Positions 19,641 through 29,341 are shown, counted from the stretch's first letter. The stretch: 64,000 bases of DNA from Paracoccus sp. C2R09 (GCF_018860625.1 NZ_JAHKQB010000038.1:27882-91881); one strand, 5' to 3'. The notes: generated by a model from the letters alone, not told the origin. A program made the numbers and translations.

Positions 19641-20560
19641 TGCCCGCGTTGATTCATGGCGACATGGCCGAAAGGCTGGCGGGCCTGCAGGGGGGGCGGG
19701 ATGCATCGTCCGGCCTGCGTTGGCCCGGCAACGCGCACGTCGCCCTGTCCTTCGTCCTGAATATTGAGGAGGGATCCGAGCGGAATGTGATGGACGGCGA
19801 TCCCGCATCCGAGCATCTGAACTCGGATATGCGGACCGAGCCATGGACAGGAATGCGGAACCCCGTAATCGAGTCGCATTACGAGTATGGCAGTCGTGTC
19901 GGTGTCTGGCGGATACTGGACCTGTTTCGGGATCGTCGCCTTCCGCTAACCGCCTTCGCGACAGGACAGGCACTTGAACGTATTCCCGCGATCGCCGAGC
20001 GGCTTGTTGTCGACGGCCATGAAACTGCCGCCCATGGGTGGCGATGGATCGATTATCGCGATGTTCCCCCGGAGGTAGAGGCCGAACACATCGGCCGGAC
20101 CGTTGAAACGATCAGGCGATTGACCGGACAGGCGCCGCGTGGGTGGTACACCGGCCGCATCAGTACGAATACGCGCAGGCTGGTACTCGAGCATGGGGGG
20201 TTTACCTATGATTCCGATGCCTATGACGACGACTCGCCCTACTTCCTGACCCATTCATCGGGACGGCACCTCGTCCTGCCATATTCGTTCGATACAAACG
20301 ACATGCGCTTTGCATCCTCGCCCGGTTTCGATACCGGCAGGGACTGGCTGGACTATCTGATTGACAGCCTGGACGTGATGTCGCGCGAAGGCGCACTCAG
20401 ACCGCGAATGATGTCTGTCGGGTTGCATTGCAGACTGGCAGGGCGCCCAGGCCGGATACGCGCGCTGGAGCGGTTCATGGATCACATCGCGGATCGTACG
20501 GACGTCTGGATCGCTCGGCGCGAAGACATTGCCCGGCACTGGCTGGAACATTCCGCATGA
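19640..20560 (+). CDS. Polysaccharide-deacetylase-fold hydrolase of the PuuE (cofactor-independent allantoinase) type
   Basis: NodB-fold protein of 306 residues. SFVLNIEEGSE near 37-47, HYEYGSRVGVWRILDLF near 80-96 and ETAAHGWRWIDY near 131-142 are the segments that distinguish PuuE/allantoinase-type deacetylases from sugar deacetylases. PuuE enzymes convert allantoin to allantoate. Translational coupling on both sides (TGATG with the cyclase, ATGA with the amidase). Oddity: the operon would hold two unrelated ring-opening families (this and the metal hydantoinase at 13794), so the true substrates may differ or act in sequence. Confidence 0.82.
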   Translation: MPALIHGDMAERLAGLQGGRDASSGLRWPGNAHVALSFVLNIEEGSERNVMDGDPASEHLNSDMRTEPWTGMRNPVIESHYEYGSRVGVWRILDLFRDRRLPLTAFATGQALERIPAIAERLVVDGHETAAHGWRWIDYRDVPPEVEAEHIGRTVETIRRLTGQAPRGWYTGRISTNTRRLVLEHGGFTYDSDAYDDDSPYFLTHSSGRHLVLPYSFDTNDMRFASSPGFDTGRDWLDYLIDSLDVMSREGALRPRMMSVGLHCRLAGRPGRIRALERFMDHIADRTDVWIARREDIARHWLEHSA

Positions 20561-21936
20561 CATCGCAGCGAAACGAAGATGCAACCGATCTGGCAGCCCG
20601 CCTGAGAGCCGGAGAAGTCAGCTCGGTCGATGTGACGCGAGCATCGCTTGCTCGTATCGACGAGTTGGACGCTGATCTAAATGCCTTCATCACGGTGGAT
20701 ACCGACGGGGCCATCGCCACCGCAATCGATCTCGACCGCCGGCGCAGGGACGGCCTGCCCTGCGGGCCTTTGCACGGGTTACCCGTGGCAATCAAGGATG
20801 TGACGGCTACGAAGGGGATCCGGACCACTCAAGGCTCGATTCTCCACGCGGACCACGTTCCAGACCGGGATGCGGAGTCTGTGGCACGCCTGCGTCGCGC
20901 AGGCGCCGTCATCGTTGGCAAGACCAACACCCCCGAATTCGCCTTCGGTGCAGTCTGCACCAACCAGTTGAAGGGACCTACACGAAACCCCTGGAACAGG
21001 GATCTGACATCGGGCGGGTCCAGTGGCGGTTCTGCCGTTGCGGTCGCAACGGGAATGGTCGCGTTGGCGCAGGGTACGGATTTCGGCGGCTCTGTCCGGA
21101 TGCCCGCATCCTTTTGCGGAGTTGTCGGCCTTCGCCCCACGCCAGGGCGCATTCCCGAACCGGACCGGCCATTGGGCTGGTCTCAGTTGCAGACGCAAGG
21201 AGTTCTGGCGCGATCGGTCCGCGACACCGCACTGATGCTGGACGTCATGAGCGGTACGCATCCCGATGATCCCGTCCATCCCGGCTCACCCAGACCCGTA
21301 GCGGCCGAACTGCGCATCGCTGCGAGCCTCGATCTGGGCGGCGCATTTCCAGTCGATCCCGAGGTACGTCTCGCCTTCGTGCGCGCTCTTGCCGATATCG
21401 AGCGTCATACCGGACCGGTCACCCGCGCACATCCTGACATGACCGGCGGAGCCGAGGCCTTCAAAACACTCCGCGCGGCAGAATCCTGGTTCCGGTCCGG
21501 CGAGCTGGTGAGCACCCATAGGCATCGGCTGAGCCCGTCCTTCGTCTGGAACGTGCAACAGGGCCGCACTATCGGCGCGGCTGACTATCTTCGGGCAGAA
21601 GCTGTCCGCACGACCCTGTGGAGGCGGGCATCAGCGTTCTTTGCTGATCATGATGTCCTCATAATGCCGAGCTGCGCGGTGATGCCCTTCTCCAACGATA
21701 CGCTGGAAGTTCTCGAGGTCGGCGGCAAGACTCTTCCGTCAATCATCGACTATCTGGCCTGCACTTTCCTGATCTCGCTTATTGGGTTCCCGGCCGTTTC
21801 CCTGCCAGCCCCACGCGTCAGGAACCAGCTGCCATTCGGCATTCAGCTGGTCTCCTCTCCCGGAAACGAAGCTGTTTTGCTTAGTCTGGCTTCCGCACTC
21901 GAAACGAAAGGCTTTGTCCAGCGCTGGACCCCATAG
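20557..21936 (+). CDS. Amidase signature family hydrolase, last gene of the hydantoinase-TRAP operon
   Basis: Ser-cisSer-Lys amidase of 459 residues. Lys80 (VAIKDV), Ser155 (TSGGSSGGS) and Ser179 (FGGSVRMP) form the triad with the normal 24-residue serine spacing. The start is fixed by ATGA overlap with the deacetylase stop. As the last enzyme of the operon it could hydrolyse the linear carbamoyl or amide product, as N-carbamoyl or allophanate-type amidases do; the sequence does not settle which. No downstream gene in this direction. Confidence 0.9.
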   Translation: MTSQRNEDATDLAARLRAGEVSSVDVTRASLARIDELDADLNAFITVDTDGAIATAIDLDRRRRDGLPCGPLHGLPVAIKDVTATKGIRTTQGSILHADHVPDRDAESVARLRRAGAVIVGKTNTPEFAFGAVCTNQLKGPTRNPWNRDLTSGGSSGGSAVAVATGMVALAQGTDFGGSVRMPASFCGVVGLRPTPGRIPEPDRPLGWSQLQTQGVLARSVRDTALMLDVMSGTHPDDPVHPGSPRPVAAELRIAASLDLGGAFPVDPEVRLAFVRALADIERHTGPVTRAHPDMTGGAEAFKTLRAAESWFRSGELVSTHRHRLSPSFVWNVQQGRTIGAADYLRAEAVRTTLWRRASAFFADHDVLIMPSCAVMPFSNDTLEVLEVGGKTLPSIIDYLACTFLISLIGFPAVSLPAPRVRNQLPFGIQLVSSPGNEAVLLSLASALETKGFVQRWTP

Positions 21937-22896
21937 GAGAACGCGGCAGCGCGTGAATACGAGGCACCCGTAGCACGTCGAGAATATTCATCGGGAGGTT
22001 TGGCCAGGCGCGCAGCTTTCAGATCGCACAGGGTCAAAGCACGACCTGGTCTCTAAGACCAATGGTATCATTGCATGACCTCGGCCTCCGGCGTGCTCAC
22101 CAACGTCTCGCCATGCGGCCGGCCACAGCGGTATTGCGGACGTTGCGGCTGGCCATGAGGGCAATGCGGAATATCCCCCCGGCGGAGACCGTATAACGTG
22201 TTTCGCGCACCGATGATAAACCTACCCTTATAGCCGGCCATCAGTTCAACCCCGAGGCCGGGGCTCTTCTTCCGCGGATGTCCCGTGCCGGCGACATTAG
22301 GGGGATCCAGAGATGATCCGGATCGTGGAAAAGAGCTATCTAGGGCATCAGCAGGCCTCAATCACGACGCGGCGATCAGGTGTGTCGCGCCCGTTGCCGA
22401 TGATATGGCGGCGGCAATATCGGGCGGGCCAACTCCGCGTTGATAGGTCGCCCGCTTTCCACTCGATGGTGGTTTCGTCCATGGCATCTGCGGCCGGTGC
22501 CCGCAGTCGCACAGGCGGGGCCCCGCGATACACTAGATCTCCGGCACGATATCCTGCTCCCGCGATAGGCGGCAGCTCCTCGTCCACCCGTCAATGGGCC
22601 CGGCGGTCGGGCGCGCTACTTCGGGCCGCGAAAGGAAGATGATCGCCACCATGGCGGGGTGCACATGTGTGGCGCGAGCGGTGTCACCGACCTGCGGGGC
22701 AGAAGGGACACCTTGGAGCTGCCGGTCCAGCGGTCTCGGGCGCGATCCGCATGCGATGGCGAATTTTCCCACCTCTGCGGAGGCAGGGGGCGACCTGCTC
22801 AGACTGATCTGTGAATTGCACCGACTTTCTTTGACGTCTTCGCATGTTATCGGGCGCAGCCGCTCGATCGGGGCGTCTCGAACTGTCCGGCCTATG
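21937..22896. other. Gap of about 960 bases without a recognisable gene between convergent operons
   Basis: Rightward and leftward operons end on either side, so no promoter is required here. Several open frames of 60-150 codons occur on both strands, but they overlap one another antisense, lack plausible ribosome-binding sites and resemble no family I know. I see no clear terminator with a T-run. It may be decayed coding DNA. Confidence 0.5.
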
Positions 22897-23604
22897 TCAT
22901 CGCGCCACTTTCGCTCTTGGTGATGCGTATGCGCCGCGCTTCGATGTACGGAGCCCGGCCCCTGCCAAGGCGGAGACAAGCGACAAGCCAGCCGCTATGC
23001 CTTCGATCACGGGGCATCTGAACTCTTCGGACAGGCTCGCGGCAAGCGGGGCCATCCCCGCGCAACCGAGCATAATTGCGTCGGCCCCATCCTGCTTGAG
23101 CGCAGCACTGACCTCGCGACGGATCGCCGCGACCGCGGCTGGAGTACCCGCATCAATATCCAGCACTTGGATGTCTGCGGCGCGCAATCCAGCACAGCGC
23201 GTTGCAAGCCCGTAGCGTACAAGGTTGCCGCGCAATACCGGCAGCGCTTCTGGTACCGAGGTAACGACTGCAAAACGATCCGCGACCAGCGAGGCAAGAT
23301 GCGCGGCGGCTTCGCCGATGCCCACCACAGGCGAGCCCGCAAGGCAGCGTGCTGCGTCCAGGCCGGTATCGTCGAAACATGCGATCACATGACCATCGAC
23401 GCCTTCACGTTCGGCGTCCTCGATGCGTTCGAGCATCCACGGGACCGCGCGTGCGCCGTCGACCGGTCCCTCGATGGAGAGCGGCCCGCCGGCAGCGCCG
23501 GTAACGATCAAATCGATGCCCGGCATCACAGCACGCCTTGCCGAGGCCGCGATGCCTGCGGTCATTGCTTCGCTTGCGTTCGGATTGACAACATGCAGGC
23601 GCAT
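22897..23604 (-). CDS. Hydantoin/allantoin racemase-type enzyme (Asp/Glu racemase superfamily)
   Basis: Cofactor-free racemase of 235 residues with both catalytic cysteines: Cys76 in VIACFDDTGLDAAR and Cys181 in IMLGCAGMA. The NPNASEAMTAGI N-terminus and the FDDTGLDA motif are characteristic of HyuE/HpxA (hydantoin and allantoin racemases) and related Asp/Glu racemases, so it differs from the maleate-isomerase-like paralogue at 15197. Its ATG overlaps the permease stop by one base (TGATG), making it the fifth gene of the PotABCD-like operon. That coupling argues that the importer carries a chiral cyclic ureide or its derivative. Confidence 0.87.
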   Translation of the reverse strand: MRLHVVNPNASEAMTAGIAASARRAVMPGIDLIVTGAAGGPLSIEGPVDGARAVPWMLERIEDAEREGVDGHVIACFDDTGLDAARCLAGSPVVGIGEAAAHLASLVADRFAVVTSVPEALPVLRGNLVRYGLATRCAGLRAADIQVLDIDAGTPAAVAAIRREVSAALKQDGADAIMLGCAGMAPLAASLSEEFRCPVIEGIAAGLSLVSALAGAGLRTSKRGAYASPRAKVAR

Positions 23605-24479
23605 CAGTTGCGCAGCCTGCGACGTTGCATCAGCCCTATCAGGGTGAAGGTCACCAGTACCAACACGATCGAGCCTCCGGTGGTCGCTGTCCCGAGCGCA
23701 TAAATCTCGGGGTCAGTCACGGTCGTGGTCTTGGCGGCAAGTTGCATCGGCAAGGTGTTGTCGGCGCCCATCACCTGGCTGGATCGTGCCAACTCGTCCC
23801 AGCTCAGAGTGAAGCCGAATACCGCGACGCCGATCAAGAAAGGCGCGATCATCGGCAGGGTCACATGTCGGAAGGTCTGCCAAGGGTTCGCGCCGAGGTC
23901 GCGAGCCGCCTCTTCATAGGCCGGATCGAAGCGGTTGAATACCGCGAACATGATCAGCAACCCGAACGGGAGAGTCCAGGTAAGATGCGCGCCCAGCCCC
24001 GACGTGAACGGACCAACCGCTGAGACGAAGTCCTGTTCGATCCAGTTGATACCGGCATTTGCCCCGATTGCCTTGATGGCATCGTCGATAAGTCGAAACT
24101 CGAGTGCGATCCCGAGGGAGACAACGATAGACGGCACAATCAGGCTGGCAATGGCGACGTACAGCAGCAGCGTGGCGCCGCGGAACTGTTTTCGGAAGGC
24201 AAGTCCTGCGAGAACCGAGATCGCCACCGTCAGTATCATGACCACCAGCGCCAGCCCGAAGGAGCGCTTGAACGCCCCCGAGATATCGACCTGTCCGCCA
24301 CCCGCCCAGAGCCGTTCGAACCAGTGGGTAGAAAAGCCGTTCATGGGAAACACCAGCCCTCCCTGAGGGCCCTGGAACGACAGCACCAGAACTGAGATCA
24401 TCGGGCCGTAAAGGAACAGGACGAACAGTCCGAAGAAACCGGCGAGCAGGTAGAATGATCGGGTGCGCCTTTCGGTCAT
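23604..24479 (-). CDS. PotC-like ABC transporter permease
   Basis: Second permease of a polyamine/opine/thiamine-type importer, 291 residues with about six helices. The coupling-helix EAA motif is visible as YEEAARDLGANPWQTFRHVTLPMIAP near residue 185-210. Start is fixed by position, three bases after the PotB-like stop. It is followed by the racemase with a one-base overlap. By family the ligand would be a cationic or N-rich small molecule. Confidence 0.9.
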   Translation of the reverse strand: MTERRTRSFYLLAGFFGLFVLFLYGPMISVLVLSFQGPQGGLVFPMNGFSTHWFERLWAGGGQVDISGAFKRSFGLALVVMILTVAISVLAGLAFRKQFRGATLLLYVAIASLIVPSIVVSLGIALEFRLIDDAIKAIGANAGINWIEQDFVSAVGPFTSGLGAHLTWTLPFGLLIMFAVFNRFDPAYEEAARDLGANPWQTFRHVTLPMIAPFLIGVAVFGFTLSWDELARSSQVMGADNTLPMQLAAKTTTVTDPEIYALGTATTGGSIVLVLVTFTLIGLMQRRRLRN

Positions 24480-24482
24480 GGC

Positions 24483-25496
24483 TCAGAGTTCCCTGCGAAT
24501 GTCTACGAGTTTCAGAAGTGCCCAGACCCCGGCGAGAACCGTTGCCAGCAGGATCACCGCATTGGCTGCTGCAAGCGGGAACTGCAGGAACTGCATCTGC
24601 GTCTGGATGACCTTGCCCACCGAGGCGATCTGCTGGCCGCCCATGATGCCTATGGTCATGAAATCGCCTACGACCACCGTAACCACGAAGATCGAACCGA
24701 TCAGAATGCCCGGCCGGGCCAGAGGCAGGATGACATGGCGCAGGGTTTGCGCTCCTGTGGCACCGGCATCGTGCGATGCCTCGATCAGCGCGGGATCTAT
24801 GCGCATCAAAGAGTTGAAGATCGGCACCACCATGAACAGCGTGTAGAGATGGGTAAGGGCCAGGATCACGGCGAAATCGGAGTATAGCAGACCCTCGAGC
24901 GGGGTGTCGGTCACCCCCATCGCCATCAGTGCCTGATTGACCAACCCGTTGCGCCCCAGGAGGGGGATCCACGAGATCATCCGGATGACAATCGAGGTCC
25001 AGAACGGGATCGTGCATAGCACGAAACAGATCACCTGTACCTTCAAGGTACGGACATGGAAGGCGAGGAAGTAGGCGACGGTGAAGCCGATTACGAGCGT
25101 CGTAGCCCATACCACGATGCCAAACTTCAACGTCGAGAGATAAGTCCGGAAAGTCGTGCAAAGACCTGGCAGCTGGTCAAAGCAGCCGTAGAAGACATCG
25201 CCGTAGTTCTGAACCGTCAGGGCCGGCTCGATGGAATACTGGGTGTACTGCCAGAAGCTCACTATCACCGTCGCGGCCAGCGGCAGCACGAAGAAGATGA
25301 GGAACACGAGGGCTATGGGTGCCGCCTGAAGGTAAGGCGCCATGGTCGCGGCAATGCGGGTTCCGCGCCGTCTTCTCGGCTTGCGTATCAAATGTCCGGG
25401 GTCGGCCGTTCGCGCATTCGTCAGCCCCGGTTCGTTGGTGGGGGCGGAGGTCCGGACTTGCCGGACCTCCGTCGGAATGTCGGTTACATTGGTCAC
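24483..25496 (-). CDS. PotB-like ABC transporter permease, GTG start
   Basis: First permease, 337 residues; an arginine-rich N-terminal tail (RKPRRRRG) precedes the first helix. EAA motif: IEASHDAGATGAQTLRHVILPLARPG near 235-260. The frame is open far upstream inside the binding-protein gene, but the GTG at 25496 overlaps that gene's stop as GTGA, matching the coupling seen throughout this operon, so I take it as the start. Some family members begin nearer to the first helix; the ATG at MAPYLQAAP is an alternative. Confidence 0.85.
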   Translation of the reverse strand: MTNVTDIPTEVRQVRTSAPTNEPGLTNARTADPGHLIRKPRRRRGTRIAATMAPYLQAAPIALVFLIFFVLPLAATVIVSFWQYTQYSIEPALTVQNYGDVFYGCFDQLPGLCTTFRTYLSTLKFGIVVWATTLVIGFTVAYFLAFHVRTLKVQVICFVLCTIPFWTSIVIRMISWIPLLGRNGLVNQALMAMGVTDTPLEGLLYSDFAVILALTHLYTLFMVVPIFNSLMRIDPALIEASHDAGATGAQTLRHVILPLARPGILIGSIFVVTVVVGDFMTIGIMGGQQIASVGKVIQTQMQFLQFPLAAANAVILLATVLAGVWALLKLVDIRREL

Positions 25497-26752
25497 GCGG
25501 CGATGAACTCGTTCCATTTGCGCACCATGTACTGGTTCTCGTCCATCACCGCATTCCAGCAGGCAACCGCGCCCATGCGCGCTTCGTAGGAGCCGCCGTC
25601 GCGTACCGCGCCGGCCTTCTCGAGCAGTCGCCCGTCCGGCGCGAGGATGTCTTGCTCGGCTGCGGCACCCTCGTACCAGTAGGCCCATTCGTAGGCTTCC
25701 ATATACTCTTTCGCCGTGCCCAGAACCGCCGGATAGTATCCCTGCTTGGACAGATGGGCTCCTGCCCAGCCCGACAGGAACCAGTTGATGAACTCGTAGG
25801 CTGCGTCTTCCTTGCGGCCATCGATGGTGCGCGGAAGTCCGAAGCCCGAGGCCCAGGCGCGGTATCCCTCCTTCAGCGGCTGGTAGACACATGGAATCCC
25901 CTGGGTGCGCACGGCAGTGACGGCCGGCGACCACATCGACTGGATAACGACCTCGCCCGATGCCATCAGGTTCACAGATTCCTGAAAATTCGACCAGAAC
26001 GCGCGGAACTGCCCGGCGCGCTTGGCCTCTATCAGTGCCGCGATGGTGGCGTCGATCTCCTCTCGGGTCATGTTGCCCTTGTCGCCATAGATGATGTCAC
26101 CGCGCGCCTCGAGCGCCATTGCCGCATCCATGATGCCGATAGACGGGATGTTCAGGATCGACGCCTTGCCGGCAAAGTCCGGGTCGAGCAGCGATGCCCA
26201 GGAGGTGATCTTCTTGTCGATCAGGTCCGGACGGATACCCAAGGTATCGGCGTTGTAGGTGGTTGGGATCAGGGTGATCCATTCTGTCGGCTCGGCCGCG
26301 AAGCTCGTGGCGTCCGCACTCTCGAGATAGAGAACCTCATGGGGCGCGGTACCGTCCCAGCCGACTTTCTTGCCGTCTACGGTGCCTCGGGCGATGACGC
26401 TTGCAAGGTCGTCCACCCGATCGATGCGATTGGCATCCATCCCCTTCATGTTGCCCGAGGGCACAAGGTTCGGCAGCGAGAAATACTCCGAATCGACCAG
26501 ATCGAACGAGTTGGGCTGGGTGATCACGCGGCGCGGCACTTCGTCGGTATTGACGGCGATGTACTCGATGTCGATGCCAAGCTCTTCCGAGGCCTTCTGT
26601 GCGATCGCAGGCGATTGGTTTACCGCGGTCGACAGGTAGCGCAGCGTCACCCGACCTTGCGCATGGACGAAGGGTGCGGGCAGGGCTGCGCTGCCAGCCA
26701 GGGCAGCGGCACCGCGCAGGACCGAGCGACGCGTTGGCTTGGACATGGTCAT
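25493..26752 (-). CDS. PotD-like periplasmic substrate-binding protein with Tat signal
   Basis: Solute receptor of 419 residues with a twin-arginine signal (TRRSVLRGAAALAG, cleavage after VHAQG). Mature segments such as VIQSMWSPAVTAVRTQG and AYEFINWFLSG fit the spermidine/putrescine-binding cluster. The ATG at 26752 is preceded by AGGAG. It sits between the ATPase and permeases of the same operon. The actual ligand is unknown; the coupled racemase argues for something other than an achiral polyamine. Confidence 0.88.
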   Translation of the reverse strand: MTMSKPTRRSVLRGAAALAGSAALPAPFVHAQGRVTLRYLSTAVNQSPAIAQKASEELGIDIEYIAVNTDEVPRRVITQPNSFDLVDSEYFSLPNLVPSGNMKGMDANRIDRVDDLASVIARGTVDGKKVGWDGTAPHEVLYLESADATSFAAEPTEWITLIPTTYNADTLGIRPDLIDKKITSWASLLDPDFAGKASILNIPSIGIMDAAMALEARGDIIYGDKGNMTREEIDATIAALIEAKRAGQFRAFWSNFQESVNLMASGEVVIQSMWSPAVTAVRTQGIPCVYQPLKEGYRAWASGFGLPRTIDGRKEDAAYEFINWFLSGWAGAHLSKQGYYPAVLGTAKEYMEAYEWAYWYEGAAAEQDILAPDGRLLEKAGAVRDGGSYEARMGAVACWNAVMDENQYMVRKWNEFIAA

Positions 26753-26789
26753 CGTGTTTCTCCTGTTGAGGCCTTTTTCATTCGTTCGT

Positions 26790-27788
26790 TCAGCGATCGA
26801 GTGTCAGCACATGCGCAGCGTCAGTGCGCCAGCCGACGCCTACCACGGCGCCTGGGGTCAATGGCTGGTCGAAGAAGGCGCGCTCGCCGATCACTGCGGT
26901 CAGGCTTTCGCCGGCCTCGGTTTCAAGGCCTATCCGTACATCGACACCGCGGTATTCGATCTCGCTCACTGTCGCGCGCCGGCGCGCGTCGGAGGCTCCC
27001 GCATCGGACAGGACAGCAAGGTCGTCAGCGCGCAATGTTATGGTGCGATCACCGTCCTCGAGGATGTTATGTCCACCGATGAAACGTGCCACGAATGGCG
27101 TACGCGGGGCGTTGTATATCTCGCGCGGCGGCGCGGCTTGGACGATACGACCGTCGTTCATCACAACCATCAGATCCGCAAGCGCCATCGCCTCTTCCTG
27201 ACTGTGCGTGACATGAATGAAGGTGATGCCCAATTCGGATTGGATGCGTCGCAGTTCCGATCGCATGCGCACCCTCAGAAACGGATCGAGCGCTGAAAGC
27301 GGCTCGTCGAGCAGGAGTACTGACGGCTTCGTCATCAGTGCGCGCGCTAACGCAACACGCTGCTGCTGACCACCAGAGAGCTGGTTCGGCAAACGGTGTG
27401 CGTAGTCCTCCATCGACACCAGTTCGAGCATGGTCGCGGCGCGAGCTAGCCGCTCGGCTCGGGCGACGCCCTTCATATGGAGGGAGAATGCGACATTCTC
27501 AGCCACGCTCAAATGTGGGAAAAGCGCGTAGTTCTGAAACATCATCGCCGTGCCACGTTCGGCTGGCGTGTCATTGTTCACGACCCGTTGCCCTATGACG
27601 ATGTCGCCGTCGGTGACCTCCTCGTGACCAGCGATCATACGAAGGGTGGAGGACTTGCCGCAGCCTGATGGACCGAGCAGGCAGCAATAGGTACCTGCCT
27701 TGATCTTCAGGCTGATAGCATCGACTGCCAGTGCATTATCGTAGCGTTTGGTAACAGCGGCGAGTTCGACTGATTGGGCTTGGGACAT
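26790..27788 (-). CDS. PotA-like ABC transporter ATP-binding protein
   Basis: Cytoplasmic ATPase of 332 residues: Walker A LGPSGCGKSS at about 38-47, Q-loop region MMFQNYALFPHL, signature LSGGQQQRVALARAL, Walker B VLLLDEPLSALD, switch His in FIHVTHSQEEAM, and a C-terminal TOBE domain after about residue 245. First gene of the leftward importer-racemase operon; its promoter should lie in 27789-28328. Confidence 0.93.
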   Translation of the reverse strand: MSQAQSVELAAVTKRYDNALAVDAISLKIKAGTYCCLLGPSGCGKSSTLRMIAGHEEVTDGDIVIGQRVVNNDTPAERGTAMMFQNYALFPHLSVAENVAFSLHMKGVARAERLARAATMLELVSMEDYAHRLPNQLSGGQQQRVALARALMTKPSVLLLDEPLSALDPFLRVRMRSELRRIQSELGITFIHVTHSQEEAMALADLMVVMNDGRIVQAAPPREIYNAPRTPFVARFIGGHNILEDGDRTITLRADDLAVLSDAGASDARRRATVSEIEYRGVDVRIGLETEAGESLTAVIGERAFFDQPLTPGAVVGVGWRTDAAHVLTLDR

Positions 27789-28328
27789 TTACATCTCCAT
27801 TCTCGAACCCGACGGAAGCGAGGAAACTGCATGCGCTCAATTGCTTCAAAGTGATTTGATGCGCCGTTCGCCCCATCGCCGCTATTTTGCGCAGAGGTTC
27901 GATGCGGCTGCCCGAATGGCAAGCGGAACACCGACCCACATTGTTGAGAATATGTTCGGCGTTGGCCGGAACACCGAAAGTGACTGGCTGCCGCTCGGCA
28001 ACGTCTGCCCCATTGAGTTAATCAGTTCCACGCTAACGTGATGGGCAAGGAGCAGGTTGGAAATCAGGCTCGGATCCATACCGCGAAACGTCGCCCGCCA
28101 TTTCTGTGGCGTCGCGCGGCTCATGCAATGTTTGCTGCACAGTTAGACTGCAGGAACACCGCCTTCAATCTGGCGGAGCACGCCCACGATCTGTGCCCGG
28201 CTGAAACATGTCATCCTTATCAGAAGCTCCTCGTTCATCCTGCCGAGGAAATTCACTTCCACATCCCCTTAAGGTCGGGGGGATCACCCTCCAGGGCGCC
28301 TTTCTGTGGACGCGCCCCGTCCTTCGTA
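27789..28328. other. Gap of 540 bases: promoter region of the PotABCD-like operon and end of the sulfatase operon
   Basis: No credible gene. The leftward sulfatase operon ends at its right edge and the leftward importer starts at its left edge. A perfect six-base stem ATCCCC/GGGGAT with a ten-base loop lies at 28263-28284 and could end the sulfatase transcript, though no T-run follows on the minus strand. I could not define a promoter. Confidence 0.4.
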
Positions 28329-29324
28329 TCAATTCTGGGCTGCCACCCTAAAGCCGCAATGTCCGGTCGAACTATCCGGATCGTTCGCGGTTCGTGAATG
28401 CACATGATACCGGTCGCAATAGCTTTCGTGGCACAGATACGATCCGCCCCGCTGAACGCGCGGTCCAGGTGCACTGTCCTCTTTCGCGATGCGAACCGGA
28501 TCGACTAGCGGAATGCGTCTTTCCTCGGGTAACGGGCCAAAGCAATCGGCGGCCCATTCCCAGACATTTCCGGTCATGTTGTAGAGCCCGTAGCCATTCG
28601 GTACGAAAGCATCCGCCGGCGCGGTCCCAAGCCATCCGTCCTCTGCGGTGTTGCTGCGCGGGAACTCGCCTTGAAAGGTGTTCATCGCATGACGACCGCC
28701 GGGCAACATGTCATTCCCCCAAGGAAACCGCATACGGGCCATTCCGCCGCGTGCGGCCCGTTCCCATTGGGCTTCGGACGGAAGAGAAAGCCCGGACCAT
28801 TTGCAATAAGCCAGCGCGTCGTACCATGCGACATGGACCACAGGATGATCCTCGCGGCCGGCGATACTGCTGCCTGGGCCTTCAGGGGCGGACCAGCATG
28901 CGCCGTCCACACGTCTCCACCACGGCAAGTTCTGCGGGCTATCCGACCAGATGGCAGGATCATCCAGCAGGAGATGGAAGACGAAGCTCCAGCCTTCCCG
29001 TTCAGCTACTGTGCGGTAACCCGTCGCCTCGACGAACCGTCTGTATTGCTGGTTCGTGACCGAAGTCGGCGCTATTAGGTAGGAAGACAGTTTAACCTTC
29101 CGGCGTGGGCTGTCGAGATCGGCCTCGAAGCGTGATCTTCGGGCGCCCATCTCGAAGATGCCGCCCGGGATCGGCACCAGACCCGCCCGGAGTTCCGAAC
29201 GCTCCACCTCCGAAGCCTCCGGTACGCTCGTCGCGAACGAATGGTAGTCTGCGTCTCGCGAATGAGACCGATCTGTCACCTCGCCCCGTTTGACGCCACA
29301 GCAGGCCTTTACCCCACCTTCCAT
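28329..29324 (-). CDS. Formylglycine-generating enzyme (aerobic sulfatase maturase, SUMF1/FGE family)
   Basis: Copper-dependent oxidase that converts the sulfatase Cys to formylglycine, 331 residues. The FGE-fold markers are in order: PIPGGIFEMG near 51-60, WYDALAYCKWSGLSLPSEAQWERAARGG near 167-194, GNVWEWAADCF near 252-262 and the diagnostic active-site stretch GGSYLCHESYCDRY, with the copper-binding pair Cys298 and Cys303; that pair separates true maturases from other SUMF1-domain proteins. The ATG at 29324 was chosen because AGGAGGGG lies 7 bases upstream; a GTG at 29345 overlapping the ClC stop is the alternative. Two Cys-type sulfatases lie upstream in the same operon and are its evident clients. 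Confidence 0.93.
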   Translation of the reverse strand: MEGGVKACCGVKRGEVTDRSHSRDADYHSFATSVPEASEVERSELRAGLVPIPGGIFEMGARRSRFEADLDSPRRKVKLSSYLIAPTSVTNQQYRRFVEATGYRTVAEREGWSFVFHLLLDDPAIWSDSPQNLPWWRRVDGACWSAPEGPGSSIAGREDHPVVHVAWYDALAYCKWSGLSLPSEAQWERAARGGMARMRFPWGNDMLPGGRHAMNTFQGEFPRSNTAEDGWLGTAPADAFVPNGYGLYNMTGNVWEWAADCFGPLPEERRIPLVDPVRIAKEDSAPGPRVQRGGSYLCHESYCDRYHVHSRTANDPDSSTGHCGFRVAAQN

Positions 29325-29341
29325 CAGGTTCCCCTCCTCGT

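Noticed and set aside
22068..22979. Overlapping 70-150 codon frames in the gap before the racemase
   Set aside because: Frames oppose each other, no family features and no start signals, so none was reported as a gene.
25319..27082. 587-codon plus-strand open frame opposite the potD/potA genes
   Set aside because: Shadow of the minus-strand genes; low-complexity Arg/Gly-rich translation with no family resemblance.
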